A stretch of 64,000 nucleotides of DNA from Enterobacter asburiae. Lineage in GTDB: Bacteria; Pseudomonadota; Gammaproteobacteria; Enterobacterales; Enterobacteriaceae. The notes below the pieces were generated by a model that saw nothing but the letters and a program-made list of their open reading frames with translations, made no database searches and was not told where the DNA came from. The position numbers were made by a program, and so were the translations under genes. Shown piece by piece: positions 9,638 to 19,277 of the stretch (position 1 is its first letter; each line of letters starts with the position of its first letter). Where the stretch lies: contig NZ_AP019632.1 of the NCBI RefSeq assembly GCF_007035645.1, positions 3,224,001-3,288,000 of the forward strand, given 5' to 3'.

Positions 9638-11050
9638 TTATGCTTTGCGGGCAGCTTCGTACGCCGCCAGCGTGGCGACACGCGCCTGTTTATGGTCGAC
9701 AATCGGACGAGGGTAATCCAGCTTTACACGCTGTTTATCCGCCCATGCCCACGGTTCGTGGATCGCTTTAGCAGGTATAGCGTTAAGTTCAGGAACCCAG
9801 CGGCGGATAAACTCGCCGTCCGCATCAAATTTTTGCCCCTGCGTGGTCGGATTAAAAATCCGGAAATAGGGCGCGGCATCGGTGCCGGTAGAGGCTGCCC
9901 ACTGCCAGCCGCCGTTATTCGCGGCGAGATCGCCATCGATCAGCTGAGAGATAAAATAGCGCTCTCCGATACGCCAGTCGATAAGCAGATCCTTCACCAG
10001 AAAGCTGGCGGTAATCATCCGCAGGCGGTTATGCATCCACCCCGTCTCGTTAAGCTGACGCATGGCGGCATCGACTATCGGGTAACCCGTCTGCCCGCTT
10101 TGCCAGGCTTTAAGCTGCTTATCATTCGATTGCCACTTTACATTATCGGTCCAGCCAATGAAGGGCCGATGCTTACATAAACCTGGATGAAAGGTCATCA
10201 GATGACGATAAAACTCGCGCCAGATAAGTTCATTCAGCCAGACAGACCCTGCGCCCCCCTCCAGCGCCTGCGGCTGCTCCGCCAGCAGGCGATGCAAACA
10301 CTGGCGCGGTGAGATCGCGCCCAGCGCCAGACAGGCCGACAGGCGGCTGGTGCCCTCGATGGCGGGAAAATCCCGACGCGCGTCGTAATATCCCGCGTCC
10401 TGCTTGCAGAACTGGCGCAGTTGGGCGATGGCCGATTTCTCATCGGCGGGGAACAGCGTTTTATCAAACGGCTGCTGAGGGTAATCAAACGTCAGCTCAG
10501 GCAGAACCTTTATGGCTTCGCCTCGTACGGCAGGCGCGGCAACGCACTCCGGCAGCGCCTCTTTCAGACGTTTGATAAAGGCATTTTTAAACGGCGTAAA
10601 AACTTTATACATCTCGTGGTTGCCGGTCACCACGCTGCCCGGCGCCAGCATCACGCTGTCATCAAACCCTTCGCAGACCACCCCTTCCAGCATCTTCTCC
10701 AGCTGACGGTCGCGCTGCTGCTCGTTGAATTCGTACTGATAGTTGTAAAAAAGATGCGTGACGTTGTGCTGCTTACATATCTCCTGCACCGTCTGAAGCT
10801 GTGCGGCAAAATCACTCACCTCTTTATAGAGAAGCGGTATGCCTTTTCCAGCGAGCGAGTGCTGCAGATCGTTCAGATACGCCCGGAGCAAGGCCGCCTG
10901 CCGGGGGGCCATATCGTGCTGCCGCCACTGCTCGGGCGTGGCCATAAACAGGGCCAGTACGTTAGCGTCTTTGGCGCGGCAGGCTGCCGCAAGGGCGATG
11001 TTGTCATGTACGCGCAGGTCCGCGCGAAACCAAACCAGATGGGTGGGCAT
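9638..11050 (-). CDS. phrB: Deoxyribodipyrimidine photolyase (class I CPD photolyase)
   Basis: 470 residues. It repairs UV-induced cyclobutane pyrimidine dimers using reduced FAD and a folate antenna. The N-terminal antenna domain opens with HLVWFRADLRVHDN. The C-terminal FAD domain carries LNELIWREFYRHL, MHNRLRMITASFLVKDLLI and the region GGWQWAASTGTDAAPYFRIF. The ATG is preceded on the minus strand by CTGGAG. It appears to be the first gene of a six-gene minus-strand series ending at nei, of which nei is also a DNA repair gene. Confidence 0.97.
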   Translation of the reverse strand: MPTHLVWFRADLRVHDNIALAAACRAKDANVLALFMATPEQWRQHDMAPRQAALLRAYLNDLQHSLAGKGIPLLYKEVSDFAAQLQTVQEICKQHNVTHLFYNYQYEFNEQQRDRQLEKMLEGVVCEGFDDSVMLAPGSVVTGNHEMYKVFTPFKNAFIKRLKEALPECVAAPAVRGEAIKVLPELTFDYPQQPFDKTLFPADEKSAIAQLRQFCKQDAGYYDARRDFPAIEGTSRLSACLALGAISPRQCLHRLLAEQPQALEGGAGSVWLNELIWREFYRHLMTFHPGLCKHRPFIGWTDNVKWQSNDKQLKAWQSGQTGYPIVDAAMRQLNETGWMHNRLRMITASFLVKDLLIDWRIGERYFISQLIDGDLAANNGGWQWAASTGTDAAPYFRIFNPTTQGQKFDADGEFIRRWVPELNAIPAKAIHEPWAWADKQRVKLDYPRPIVDHKQARVATLAAYEAARKA

Positions 11051-11149
11051 AAAACTCCAGGCAATTATCCATTATGTCCGTAAGGGCATGCCGTAAAAGG
11101 AAAAAGCATGCATTGAACTACTTTGCCATGAAGTGTAGACGGGATGAAA

Positions 11150-11176
11150 TAAAAAAGGCCGCCCGAAGCGGCCTTA
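11150..11176 (-). terminator. Terminator of the unnamed 35-codon gene
   Basis: On the minus strand AAGGCCGC-TTCGG-GCGGCCTT followed by TTTTTT. The perfect 8-bp stem with a T-run lies 4 bp after the stop codon of the small ORF at 11180-11287. Confidence 0.8.
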
Positions 11177-11179
11177 GCG

Positions 11180-11287
11180 CTACTTGTCCTGCGCTATCGT
11201 GGTTAACGCGACAAACCCATTAGGTTCATCGCTCTTTACAACGAGTACGCTGGCGACAATGAACGCGATGCAAAAATAGCGTTTCAT
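11180..11287 (-). CDS. Unnamed 35-residue small membrane-type protein
   Basis: I do not recognise this gene. It encodes MKRYFCIAFIVASVLVV followed by an 18-residue polar tail ending IAQDK. Residues about 4-17 form one hydrophobic stretch that could be a short membrane segment or an uncleaved signal anchor. The ATG at 11287 has CAGGGAC 7 bases upstream as ribosome binding site, and a strong intrinsic terminator follows the stop immediately, so the unit looks like a real gene. Upstream on the same strand are 300 bases without another gene but with short GC-rich inverted repeats. Size and layout recall type I toxins or stress-induced small membrane proteins, but the sequence does not match Hok, Ldr, Tis, Sho or Ibs families as I remember them. 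Function unknown. Confidence 0.55.
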   Translation of the reverse strand: MKRYFCIAFIVASVLVVKSDEPNGFVALTTIAQDK

Positions 11288-11585
11288 TATGCGGTCCCTG
11301 CTGCTAACCGCTCCACCGTTCACCACCGGTGATAAGTCGGTGGACACAAGCCCGGGTAGGCGGGCTGCTTTACGGCTGTAAGTACACCTTTCCCAGGACC
11401 GATGCCCATTTGCGAGATGGCGGAAAGGGACGCAGCATCATAATTAACATCCGCTGCGAAGGTAAGATACTCGAATAAAATTAGGAATTTATAAAGGCTT
11501 CGAGGGATTGCCATCTGCTTACAGGAAGGTATGATTAAAACCCCGGGTAGGGGCTGCAAGATCACCCAACGGACCGCGAATCCCG
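11288..11585. other. Gene-poor stretch with GC-rich inverted repeats
   Basis: No convincing protein gene. On the plus strand it holds AGCCCGGGTAGGCGGGCT (11349-11366) and CCCCGGGTAGGGG (11541-11553), two related hairpins sharing the word CGGGTAGG, and an AT-rich centre around 11439-11495. It could be the 5' leader of the small ORF at 11180-11287, or encode an sRNA reading rightwards into the terminator at 11600-11629. Confidence 0.4.
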
Positions 11586-11591
11586 AGGGAC

Positions 11592-11629
11592 AAAAAAAAC
11601 CGCCAACAGTAATGTGGCGGTTTTTTTTA
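11592..11629. terminator. Bidirectional terminator downstream of ybfA
   Basis: A-run, then CCGCCA-CAGTAATG-TGGCGG type stem (about 11600-11621), then T8. It terminates ybfA leftwards and could also end any transcript coming rightwards from the 11300-11590 region. Confidence 0.8.
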
Positions 11630-11650
11630 TTGCTATGTGTAGTCTTAGTA

Positions 11651-11857
11651 TCAGTAGAAATCGCAGGTCGCTTTCTCGGCCTGATCCATCCACACCGGCT
11701 TCTCGCTGGTTTTCGCCCAGACGCGATGCAGATAGCTGTAAAAACGTGCACGATCTTTCCAGAACAGCATCACCGGCAGAGCCAGCACGCCAGCCACTAC
11801 GGCGAAAGCGCGGCGCAAGAACACGATATGAGCCGGATACTCTTTATAAAGATCCAT
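11651..11857 (-). CDS. ybfA: YbfA family protein (DUF2517)
   Basis: 68 residues from the ATG at 11857 ([16 protein letters not shown]), matching E. coli YbfA closely in length and in the C-terminal [17 protein letters not shown] hydrophobic stretch at about residues 17-28 ([12 protein letters not shown]) suggests one membrane segment. Function is unknown. It lies divergent from kdpF, as in E. coli, where it also borders the kdp operon. The longer upstream start is rejected because it lacks support from the E. coli homologue, and GGGGAGAAAAT sits just before the chosen ATG. Confidence 0.9.
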   Translation of the reverse strand: MDLYKEYPAHIVFLRRAFAVVAGVLALPVMLFWKDRARFYSYLHRVWAKTSEKPVWMDQAEKATCDFY

Positions 11858-12165
11858 ATTTTCTCCCCTATAGTTGGCCGGAAACGTCATCCGGAAAATT
11901 CAAAATCTGTGACCTGGCTAAAATAATATCGCTTTGTTTGTAATTTTACTACTCATCCGACCACTTATTTTTGCCCATTTAGTGAATATTTACATTCACG
12001 CCGTAATTAAGTTACAAAAAAGTTAACAGTTTACTTATCAATAGTTAAATTGTGGGCTTTGCCATTTTTATACTTTTTTTACACCCGCCCTCCCCATTTT
12101 TGCGAAATCTTTGCGCCGGAAATCCTACCGTTAGTACAACAACGAAAGTCACCTGGAGGTGGATT
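11858..12165. promoter_or_regulatory. ybfA/kdpF divergent control region
   Basis: 308 bp, very AT-rich, without a gene. It must hold the ybfA promoter (left) and the K+-limitation promoter of kdpFABC (right). The KdpE operator is annotated separately. The kdpF ribosome binding site TGGAGGTG precedes its GTG start. Confidence 0.65.
12064..12084 (+). promoter_or_regulatory. KdpE operator of the kdpFABC promoter
   Basis: TTTTTATACTTTTTTTACAC contains TTTATA-N5-TTTACA, the T-rich direct pair known as the KdpE-binding site of E. coli kdpFABC. It lies about 85-100 bp upstream of kdpF. Confidence 0.75.
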
Positions 12166-12255
12166 GTGAGTGCAGGTCTTATTGCCGGCATCGTGCTGGT
12201 GTTCCTGTTATTGGGTTATCTGGTCTATGCCCTGATAAATGCGGAGGCCTTCTGA
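12166..12255 (+). CDS. kdpF: K+-transporting ATPase small stabilising subunit KdpF
   Basis: 29 residues starting at a [23 protein letters not shown] then YALINAEAF, essentially one membrane helix. KdpF stabilises the KdpABC complex. The GTG is preceded by TGGAGGTGG. The stop overlaps the kdpA start (TGATG), so the two are translationally coupled. The open frame extends further upstream, but the GTG gives the exact family length. Confidence 0.95.
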   Translation: MSAGLIAGIVLVFLLLGYLVYALINAEAF

Positions 12256-13934
12256 TGGCTGCTCAGGCGTTTCTGCTTATTGCCAGCTTCTTAGTGGTAC
12301 TGTTCATTCTGGCAAGGCCACTGGGATCGGGACTGGCACGATTGATCAACAACGTTCCTTTGCCCGGCACGGGAAGCGTTGAAAAAGGGATCTGGCGCGT
12401 GCTGGGAATAGACGATCGGGAGATGAACTGGCGTCAGTATCTGATCGCCATTCTGCTGCTGAATATCGTTGGGCTCATTGCGCTTTTTGCCATGCTGATG
12501 TTGCAGGGCATCCTGCCGCTGAATCCGCAACAGTTACCGGGCCTGTCCTGGCATCTTGCGCTGAACACGGCGGTGAGCTTTGTCACTAACACCAACTGGC
12601 AGTCCTACGCCGGTGAAACCACGCTGAGCTATTTCAGCCAGATGGTCGGGTTAACCGTGCAAAACTTCCTCTCGGCCGCCAGCGGTATCGCGGTGATCTT
12701 CGCGCTGACGCGTGCGTTTGCGCGTCAGAAAATCAATACCCTGGGTAACGCGTGGGTGGATCTGACCCGCATTACGCTGTGGATCCTGCTGCCAATTGCG
12801 CTGCTGATCGCGCTGTTCTTCATCCAGCAGGGCACCCTGCAAAACCTGATGTCTTACGCGCCCTATACCTCGCTGGAAGGTGCAAAACAGCTCCTGCCGA
12901 TGGGGCCAGTAGCGTCACAGGAAGCCATCAAAATGCTCGGGACGAACGGAGGTGGCTTCTTCAACGCCAACTCGTCGCATCCGTTTGAAAACCCTACCGC
13001 ATTGACCAATTTTGTGCAGATGCTGGCGATTTTCCTGATCCCCGCCGCGCTCTGCTTCGCCTTTGGTGACGTGGTTAACGATCGACGTCAGGGCCGCACC
13101 CTGCTCTGGACGATGTCACTTATCTTTGTAGTCTGCGTGGCGCTGGTGATGTGGGCTGAATGGAGCGGCAACGGCCATTTCATGCAGCTGGGGGCCAACA
13201 GCAATATCAATATGGAAGGTAAAGAGAGCCGCTTTGGCATTCTTGCCAGCAGCCTGTATGCGGTAGTCACCACGGCGGCCTCGTGCGGGGCAGTCAACGC
13301 CATGCATGATTCCTTTACGGCGCTGGGTGGCATGATCCCGATGTGGCTGATGCAGATTGGCGAAGTCGTCTTTGGCGGCGTGGGCTCGGGTCTTTACGGC
13401 ATGCTGCTGTTCGTGCTGCTGGCGGTATTTATTGCCGGTTTGATGATTGGCCGCACTCCGGAATACCTCGGTAAAAAAATCGACGTCCGCGAGATGAAAT
13501 TAACCGCGCTGGCGATTCTGGTCACCCCTGCGCTTGTGCTGCTCGGCACCGCGCTGGCGCTGATGACCGAGACCGGACGCAGCGGCATCTTTAACCCCGG
13601 CATTCACGGTTTTAGCGAAGTGCTGTATGCCGTCTCCTCTGCCGCCAACAACAACGGCAGCGCGTTTGCGGGCTTAAGCGCCAACTCACCGTTCTGGAAC
13701 TGCCTGCTGGCGTTCTGCATGTTTGTGGGTCGCTTTGGGATCATTGTGCCGGTGTTGGCGATTGCCGGATCGCTGGTGAATAAAAAAATCCAACCGACCA
13801 CCACCGGGACATTACCGACCCACGGCGCGCTGTTTATCGGCCTGCTGACGGGTACCGTGTTACTGGTCGGCGCCCTGACCTTTATCCCCGCCCTCGCGTT
13901 AGGCCCGGTCGCGGAATACCTCTCTTTACGCTGA
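12255..13934 (+). CDS. kdpA: K+-transporting ATPase potassium-binding subunit KdpA
   Basis: 559 residues (E. coli 557). KdpA is the channel-like subunit of the high-affinity P-type K+ pump and has about ten membrane helices. Selectivity-filter-type loops are visible as [51 protein letters not shown] and [14 protein letters not shown], the four repeats expected of this superfamily of K+ transporters. It starts at the ATG inside TGATG, overlapping kdpF, and ends 18 bp before kdpB. Confidence 0.97.
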   Translation: MAAQAFLLIASFLVVLFILARPLGSGLARLINNVPLPGTGSVEKGIWRVLGIDDREMNWRQYLIAILLLNIVGLIALFAMLMLQGILPLNPQQLPGLSWHLALNTAVSFVTNTNWQSYAGETTLSYFSQMVGLTVQNFLSAASGIAVIFALTRAFARQKINTLGNAWVDLTRITLWILLPIALLIALFFIQQGTLQNLMSYAPYTSLEGAKQLLPMGPVASQEAIKMLGTNGGGFFNANSSHPFENPTALTNFVQMLAIFLIPAALCFAFGDVVNDRRQGRTLLWTMSLIFVVCVALVMWAEWSGNGHFMQLGANSNINMEGKESRFGILASSLYAVVTTAASCGAVNAMHDSFTALGGMIPMWLMQIGEVVFGGVGSGLYGMLLFVLLAVFIAGLMIGRTPEYLGKKIDVREMKLTALAILVTPALVLLGTALALMTETGRSGIFNPGIHGFSEVLYAVSSAANNNGSAFAGLSANSPFWNCLLAFCMFVGRFGIIVPVLAIAGSLVNKKIQPTTTGTLPTHGALFIGLLTGTVLLVGALTFIPALALGPVAEYLSLR

Positions 13935-13952
13935 TTTTGCGGAGAAATTGTC

Positions 13953-16001
13953 ATGAGTCGTAAACAACTGGCCCTGTTCGAACCGTCATTAGTTCGCCAG
14001 GCGCTCATGGATGCGGTGAAAAAGCTGAGCCCGCGCGTGCAGTGGCACAACCCGGTGATGTTTATTGTCTGGGCGGGAAGCGTCCTGACCACCGCCCTGG
14101 CGATTGCCATGGGAACGGGCCACATGCCGGGAAATGCAACGTTTACCGGCGCCATCAGCCTGTGGCTGTGGTTTACCGTGCTGTTCGCCAACTTTGCAGA
14201 AGCGCTGGCGGAAGGCCGGAGTAAAGCCCAGGCCAACAGCCTGAAAGGGGTGAAGAAAACCGCCTTCGCGCGCAAGCTACGTGAACCGAAATACGGCGCG
14301 CAGATGGACCACGTTCCGGCTGATGAACTGCGTAAAGGCGATGTGGTGCTGGTGGAAGCCGGTGACATTATCCCTTGCGACGGTGAAGTCATCGAAGGGG
14401 GCGCCTCGGTGGATGAAAGCGCCATTACCGGGGAGTCCGCGCCGGTTATCCGTGAATCCGGCGGCGATTTCGCCTCCGTGACGGGCGGGACGCGCATTCT
14501 CTCCGACTGGCTGGTGATCCAGTGTAGCGTTAACCCGGGGGAAACCTTCCTCGACCGGATGATCGCCATGGTGGAAGGTGCCCAGCGTCGTAAAACGCCG
14601 AACGAGATTGCCCTGACCATCCTGCTGGTGGCCCTGACCATCGTCTTCCTGCTGGCAACCGCGACCCTGTGGCCGTTCTCCGCCTATGGCGGCACCGCGG
14701 TCACTATCACGGTGCTGGTGGCGCTGCTGGTCTGCCTGATCCCCACCACCATTGGTGGCCTGCTGTCAGCCATCGGCGTAGCCGGCATGAGCCGTATGCT
14801 CGGTGCCAACGTCATCGCCACCAGCGGGCGCGCGGTGGAAGCCGCCGGTGACGTGGACGTCTTACTGCTGGATAAAACCGGGACCATTACCCTCGGTAAC
14901 CGCCAGGCGTCAGATTTCCTGCCCGCCCCGGGCGTGGATGAAAAAACGCTGGCGGATGCCGCGCAGCTCTCTTCGCTTGCCGATGAAACCCCGGAAGGCC
15001 GCAGTATCGTGATCCTCGCCAAGCAGCGCTTTAACCTGCGCCAGCGCGACGTTCAGAGCCTGCACGCCACTTTCGTGCCCTTCACGGCGCAAACCCGCAT
15101 GAGCGGCATTAACATTCAGGATCGCATGATCCGTAAAGGCTCTGTTGACGCCATCCGTCGCCACATTGAGGCCAACAACGGCCACTTCCCACCGGAAGTG
15201 GACAGCCTGGTCGAAAGCGTGGCCCGTCAGGGGGCGACGCCGCTGGTGGTGGCCGAAGGGGCACACGTGCTGGGAGTGATTGCCCTGAAGGATATCGTCA
15301 AAGGCGGCATCAAGGAGCGCTTTGCCCAGCTGCGTAAAATGGGGATCAAAACGGTGATGATCACCGGGGATAACCGTCTTACCGCCGCGGCGATTGCCGC
15401 CGAAGCGGGCGTGGATGATTTTCTTTCTGAAGCCACACCGGAAGCGAAACTGGCATTGATTCGTCAGTATCAGGCGGAAGGCCGTCTGGTGGCGATGACG
15501 GGCGACGGCACCAACGACGCCCCTGCCCTGGCGCAGGCCGACGTGGCGGTGGCGATGAACTCCGGTACCCAGGCGGCAAAAGAGGCGGGCAACATGGTCG
15601 ACCTCGACTCAAACCCGACCAAGCTGATTGAAGTGGTGCACATCGGCAAGCAGATGCTGATGACGCGCGGGTCGCTGACCACGTTCAGTATCGCCAACGA
15701 TGTGGCGAAATATTTCGCCATCATTCCGGCGGCGTTTGCTGCGACCTACCCGCAATTAAACGCGTTGAACGTGATGCACCTGCACTCTCCGGCATCGGCC
15801 ATTCTGAGCGCAGTGATCTTTAACGCCCTGATTATTGTCTTCCTGATCCCGCTGGCGCTAAAAGGCGTGAGTTATAAGCCGCTCACCGCCGCCGCCATGC
15901 TGCGCCGCAACCTGTGGATTTACGGCCTGGGCGGGCTGGTGGTGCCTTTCATCGGTATCAAGGTTATCGACCTGCTGTTGACGCTGTTCGGCCTGGTTTA
16001 A
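13953..16001 (+). CDS. kdpB: K+-transporting P-type ATPase catalytic subunit KdpB
   Basis: 682 residues, the standard length. KdpB hydrolyses ATP; the phosphorylated aspartate is D307 in [13 protein letters not shown]. Other P-type hallmarks are the TGES loop in the actuator domain ([10 protein letters not shown]), [14 protein letters not shown] and [17 protein letters not shown]. Several membrane helices flank the cytoplasmic domains. It works with KdpA, KdpC and KdpF in the inner membrane under severe K+ limitation. Confidence 0.98.
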   Translation: MSRKQLALFEPSLVRQALMDAVKKLSPRVQWHNPVMFIVWAGSVLTTALAIAMGTGHMPGNATFTGAISLWLWFTVLFANFAEALAEGRSKAQANSLKGVKKTAFARKLREPKYGAQMDHVPADELRKGDVVLVEAGDIIPCDGEVIEGGASVDESAITGESAPVIRESGGDFASVTGGTRILSDWLVIQCSVNPGETFLDRMIAMVEGAQRRKTPNEIALTILLVALTIVFLLATATLWPFSAYGGTAVTITVLVALLVCLIPTTIGGLLSAIGVAGMSRMLGANVIATSGRAVEAAGDVDVLLLDKTGTITLGNRQASDFLPAPGVDEKTLADAAQLSSLADETPEGRSIVILAKQRFNLRQRDVQSLHATFVPFTAQTRMSGINIQDRMIRKGSVDAIRRHIEANNGHFPPEVDSLVESVARQGATPLVVAEGAHVLGVIALKDIVKGGIKERFAQLRKMGIKTVMITGDNRLTAAAIAAEAGVDDFLSEATPEAKLALIRQYQAEGRLVAMTGDGTNDAPALAQADVAVAMNSGTQAAKEAGNMVDLDSNPTKLIEVVHIGKQMLMTRGSLTTFSIANDVAKYFAIIPAAFAATYPQLNALNVMHLHSPASAILSAVIFNALIIVFLIPLALKGVSYKPLTAAAMLRRNLWIYGLGGLVVPFIGIKVIDLLLTLFGLV

Positions 16002-16013
16002 AAGGTGAATCAA

Positions 16014-16589
16014 ATGACGATGTTACGCCCCGCTATACTTCTGTTTATTCTGCTGTCTCTCATTACCGGCGGGCTGTACCCGCTGGTGACCACCGCGCTG
16101 GGACAGTGGTGGTTTAAGGATCGGGCCAACGGCTCGCTGATTATGCAAAACGGTGAAAACCGCGGTTCGCGCCTGATTGGTCAGAACTTTACGGATGCCC
16201 GTTACTTCCAGGGGCGCCCTTCCGCCACTGCCGAAAGCCCGTATAATCCGATGGCATCCGGCGGCAGTAACCTGGCGGGCAGCAACCCCGAGCTGGACAA
16301 AGCCGTTGCTGAGCGCGTGGCAGCCCTGCGCGCCGCTAATCCGCAGGCCAGCCGTGAGGTGCCCGTAGAGCTGGTGACCGCCTCGGCCAGCGGGCTGGAC
16401 TACAGCCTGACGCCGGAAGCCGCGGCATGGCAAATCCCGCGCGTCGCCGCGGCCCGTCAGCTGACCGTCGAACAGGTTAGCCAGCTGGTTGCAGAGCACA
16501 CGCAAAAGCCGCTGGTCAGCTTTATCGGCATGCCCGTGGTGAATATTGTTGAGCTGAATCTGGCGCTGGACGCGCTAAGGAAAAACTAA
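16014..16589 (+). CDS. kdpC: K+-transporting ATPase subunit KdpC
   Basis: 191 residues from the ATG at 16014, which has AAAGGTGA as ribosome binding site; the in-frame GTG at 16005 falls inside that site and is unlikely. One N-terminal membrane helix (about 5-27) is followed by a periplasmic domain with [21 protein letters not shown], characteristic of KdpC. The subunit is needed for pump assembly and high-affinity ATP use. The stop abuts the kdpD ATG directly. Confidence 0.96.
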   Translation: MTMLRPAILLFILLSLITGGLYPLVTTALGQWWFKDRANGSLIMQNGENRGSRLIGQNFTDARYFQGRPSATAESPYNPMASGGSNLAGSNPELDKAVAERVAALRAANPQASREVPVELVTASASGLDYSLTPEAAAWQIPRVAAARQLTVEQVSQLVAEHTQKPLVSFIGMPVVNIVELNLALDALRKN

Positions 16590-19277
16590 ATGACCGACGA
16601 GCCCATGCGCCCGGATCCGGACAGGCTGCTCGAACAGACGGCCGAAGCCCATCGCGGCAAACTGAAAATTTTCTTTGGCGCCTGCGCAGGCGTCGGGAAA
16701 ACCTTCGCCATGCTGACGGAAGCCCAGCGGCTTCGGGCGCAGGGGCTCGATATATTGATTGGCGTGGTAGAAACCCACGGACGCAAAGAGACCGCATCGC
16801 TGCTGAAGGGGCTGGCCACCCAGCCGCCCCGCCGTATCAGCCACCGCGGTCGGCTAGTCACCGAATTCGATCTCGATGCCGCCCTCGCCCGCCGTCCCGC
16901 CCTTATCCTGATGGACGAACTGGCGCACAGCAATGCGCCAGGCTCACGCCACCCAAAGCGCTGGCAGGATGTAGAAGAGCTGCTCGAAGCCGGCATCGAT
17001 GTATTCACGACGGTTAACGTTCAGCATCTCGAAAGCCTGAACGACGTGGTCAGCGGCGTGACCGGCATTCAGGTGCGCGAGACGGTGCCCGACCCCTTCT
17101 TTGATTCCGCCGATGAAGTGGTGCTGGTCGACCTTCCCCCCGACGATTTGCGCCAGCGCCTGCACGAAGGCAAGGTTTATATTGCCGGCCAGGCCGAGCG
17201 CGCCATCGAACATTTCTTCCGTAAAGGCAACCTGATTGCCCTGCGCGAGCTGGCCCTGCGTCGTACTGCCGATCGCGTCGACGATCAGATGCGCGCCTGG
17301 CGCGACCTGCAGGGCCAGGAGCGCGTCTGGCATACGCGAGATGCCATCCTGCTGTGCGTAGGCCACGGCAGCGGCAATGAAAAGCTTGTCCGCACCGCCG
17401 CGCGCCTGGCAGCCAAATTTGGCAGCGTCTGGCATGCGGTGTATGTCGAAACGCCGCAGCTGCACGCGCTCCCCGAGAACCAGCGCCGCGCGATATTGAG
17501 TTCGCTTCGCCTGGCGCAGGAGCTGGGTGCCGAAACCGCCACCCTTTCCGACCCTCAGGAAGATAAAGCCATCCTGCGCTACGCCCGTGAGCACAATCTG
17601 GGGAAAATCGTGATTGGCCGTCGCCAGCATCGCCGCTGGTTTAGCCGCGAATCGTTTGCCGACAAGCTGGCCCGCCGCGCACCGGATCTGGACCTGGTGA
17701 TCGTGGCGCTGGATGATAAGCCCACGCCGTTACCCAGCCGCGCGCCGGACAGCCGTGCCTTCAGCGATAAATGGCGCATTCAGCTGCGCGGCTGTCTTGT
17801 CGCCGTCGTGCTCTGCGCCCTGATTACCGTGATTGCCAGCCAGTGGCTGATCGCGTTTGATGCCGCCAACCTGGTGATGATCTACCTGCTTGGCGTAGTG
17901 GTGGTGGCGCTCTTTTACGGGCGCTGGCCGTCGGTACTGGCGACGGTGATTAACGTCATCAGCTTCGATCTGTTCTTTATTGCCCCCCGCGGGACGCTCG
18001 CCGTATCGGATGTGCAGTACATTCTCACCTTCGCGGTGATGCTCACCGTCGGGCTGGTAATCGGGAATCTGACGGCGGGCGTGCGCTACCAGGCGCGTAT
18101 TGCCCGCTATCGCGAACAGCGCACGCGCCATCTCTATGAGATGTCGAAATCGCTGGCGGTGGGCCGCACGCCGCTGGATATCGTGCAGACCAGCGAGCAG
18201 TTCATTCGCTCGACGTTTCATGCCAGCAACCTGATTTTGCTCCCGGACGAACACGGCAAGCTGCGCCCGCTGACGTCGGCCTCAGGCATGACGCCCTGGG
18301 ACGAAGCCATCGCGCGCTGGAGCTTTGATAAAGGGCTGCCTGCGGGCGCAGGGACCGACACCTTGCCCGGCGTGCCCTACCAAATTCTGCCGCTGCGCAG
18401 CGCCGATAAAAATCAGGGGCTGGTGATTGTTGAGCCCTCAAACCTGCGCCAGCTGATGATCCCCGAACAGCAGCGGCTGCTGGAGACCTTTACGCTGCTG
18501 GTTGCCAGCGCGCTGGAGCGGCTGGCCCTCACCGCCAGCGAAGAGCAGGCCAGGCTGGCGAGCGAGCGTGAAAGCATTCGTAACTCGCTGCTGGCGGCGC
18601 TCTCTCACGATCTGCGAACCCCGCTCACCGTCCTGTTTGGTCAGTCAGAAATCCTGACGCTGGACCTGGCGGCCGAAGGCTCTAAACACGCCCTTCAGGC
18701 CAGCGAGATCCGTCAGCATGTGCTGAATACCACGCGTCTGGTGAATAACCTGCTCGATATGGCGCGTATCCAGTCAGGCGGTTTTAACCTCAAAAAAGAG
18801 TGGCTCACGCTTGAAGAGGTAGTGGGCAGCGCCCTGAAAATGCTCGAACCCGGCCTGGGCGGGCGGCATATTGCGCTGAACATGCCCGAGCCCCTGACCT
18901 TAATTCACGTTGATGGTCCGCTGTTTGAACGGGTGCTGATCAACCTGCTGGAAAATGCCGGCAAATATGCGGGCGCCAGCGCGCAAATTGGCGTGGATGC
19001 GACGGTGGACGACGGCACGCTTCGCCTTGACGTCTGGGATACCGGACCCGGCATTCCCGCCGGGCAGGAGCTGGCTATTTTCGAAAAATTCGCGCGCGGC
19101 AATAAGGAGTCGGCCATTCCGGGCGTGGGCCTTGGGCTGGCGATTTGCCAGGCGATCATTGACGTCCATGGCGGGTCCATTTCCGTAGAGAATCGTCCGG
19201 AAGGCGGCGCGCGGTTTTGTGTTACACTTCCTCTGGAAACCCCGCCAGAACTTAATGAATTACCAGAGGATTTGTGA
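16590..19277 (+). CDS. kdpD: Sensor histidine kinase KdpD
   Basis: 895 residues. The N-terminal KdpD domain has a Walker-A-like GACAGVGKTFAML near residue 30, followed by a universal-stress-protein-like domain (about 250-370), four membrane helices (about 398-500), a GAF-like domain and the kinase core. H673 in LSHDLRTPLT is the phosphorylation site; LLENAGKYA (N box), DTGPGIP and GVGLGLAI (G boxes) form the ATP site. KdpD responds to low K+ and turgor signals and phosphorylates KdpE. It follows kdpC with no gap and overlaps kdpE by 4 bp. Confidence 0.97.
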   Translation: MTDEPMRPDPDRLLEQTAEAHRGKLKIFFGACAGVGKTFAMLTEAQRLRAQGLDILIGVVETHGRKETASLLKGLATQPPRRISHRGRLVTEFDLDAALARRPALILMDELAHSNAPGSRHPKRWQDVEELLEAGIDVFTTVNVQHLESLNDVVSGVTGIQVRETVPDPFFDSADEVVLVDLPPDDLRQRLHEGKVYIAGQAERAIEHFFRKGNLIALRELALRRTADRVDDQMRAWRDLQGQERVWHTRDAILLCVGHGSGNEKLVRTAARLAAKFGSVWHAVYVETPQLHALPENQRRAILSSLRLAQELGAETATLSDPQEDKAILRYAREHNLGKIVIGRRQHRRWFSRESFADKLARRAPDLDLVIVALDDKPTPLPSRAPDSRAFSDKWRIQLRGCLVAVVLCALITVIASQWLIAFDAANLVMIYLLGVVVVALFYGRWPSVLATVINVISFDLFFIAPRGTLAVSDVQYILTFAVMLTVGLVIGNLTAGVRYQARIARYREQRTRHLYEMSKSLAVGRTPLDIVQTSEQFIRSTFHASNLILLPDEHGKLRPLTSASGMTPWDEAIARWSFDKGLPAGAGTDTLPGVPYQILPLRSADKNQGLVIVEPSNLRQLMIPEQQRLLETFTLLVASALERLALTASEEQARLASERESIRNSLLAALSHDLRTPLTVLFGQSEILTLDLAAEGSKHALQASEIRQHVLNTTRLVNNLLDMARIQSGGFNLKKEWLTLEEVVGSALKMLEPGLGGRHIALNMPEPLTLIHVDGPLFERVLINLLENAGKYAGASAQIGVDATVDDGTLRLDVWDTGPGIPAGQELAIFEKFARGNKESAIPGVGLGLAICQAIIDVHGGSISVENRPEGGARFCVTLPLETPPELNELPEDL

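Noticed and set aside
11180..11287. Hok/Gef, Ldr, TisB, ShoB or Ibs toxin identity for the small ORF
   Set aside because: Length and hydrophobic segment fit loosely, but none of the sequence signatures I know for these families is present.
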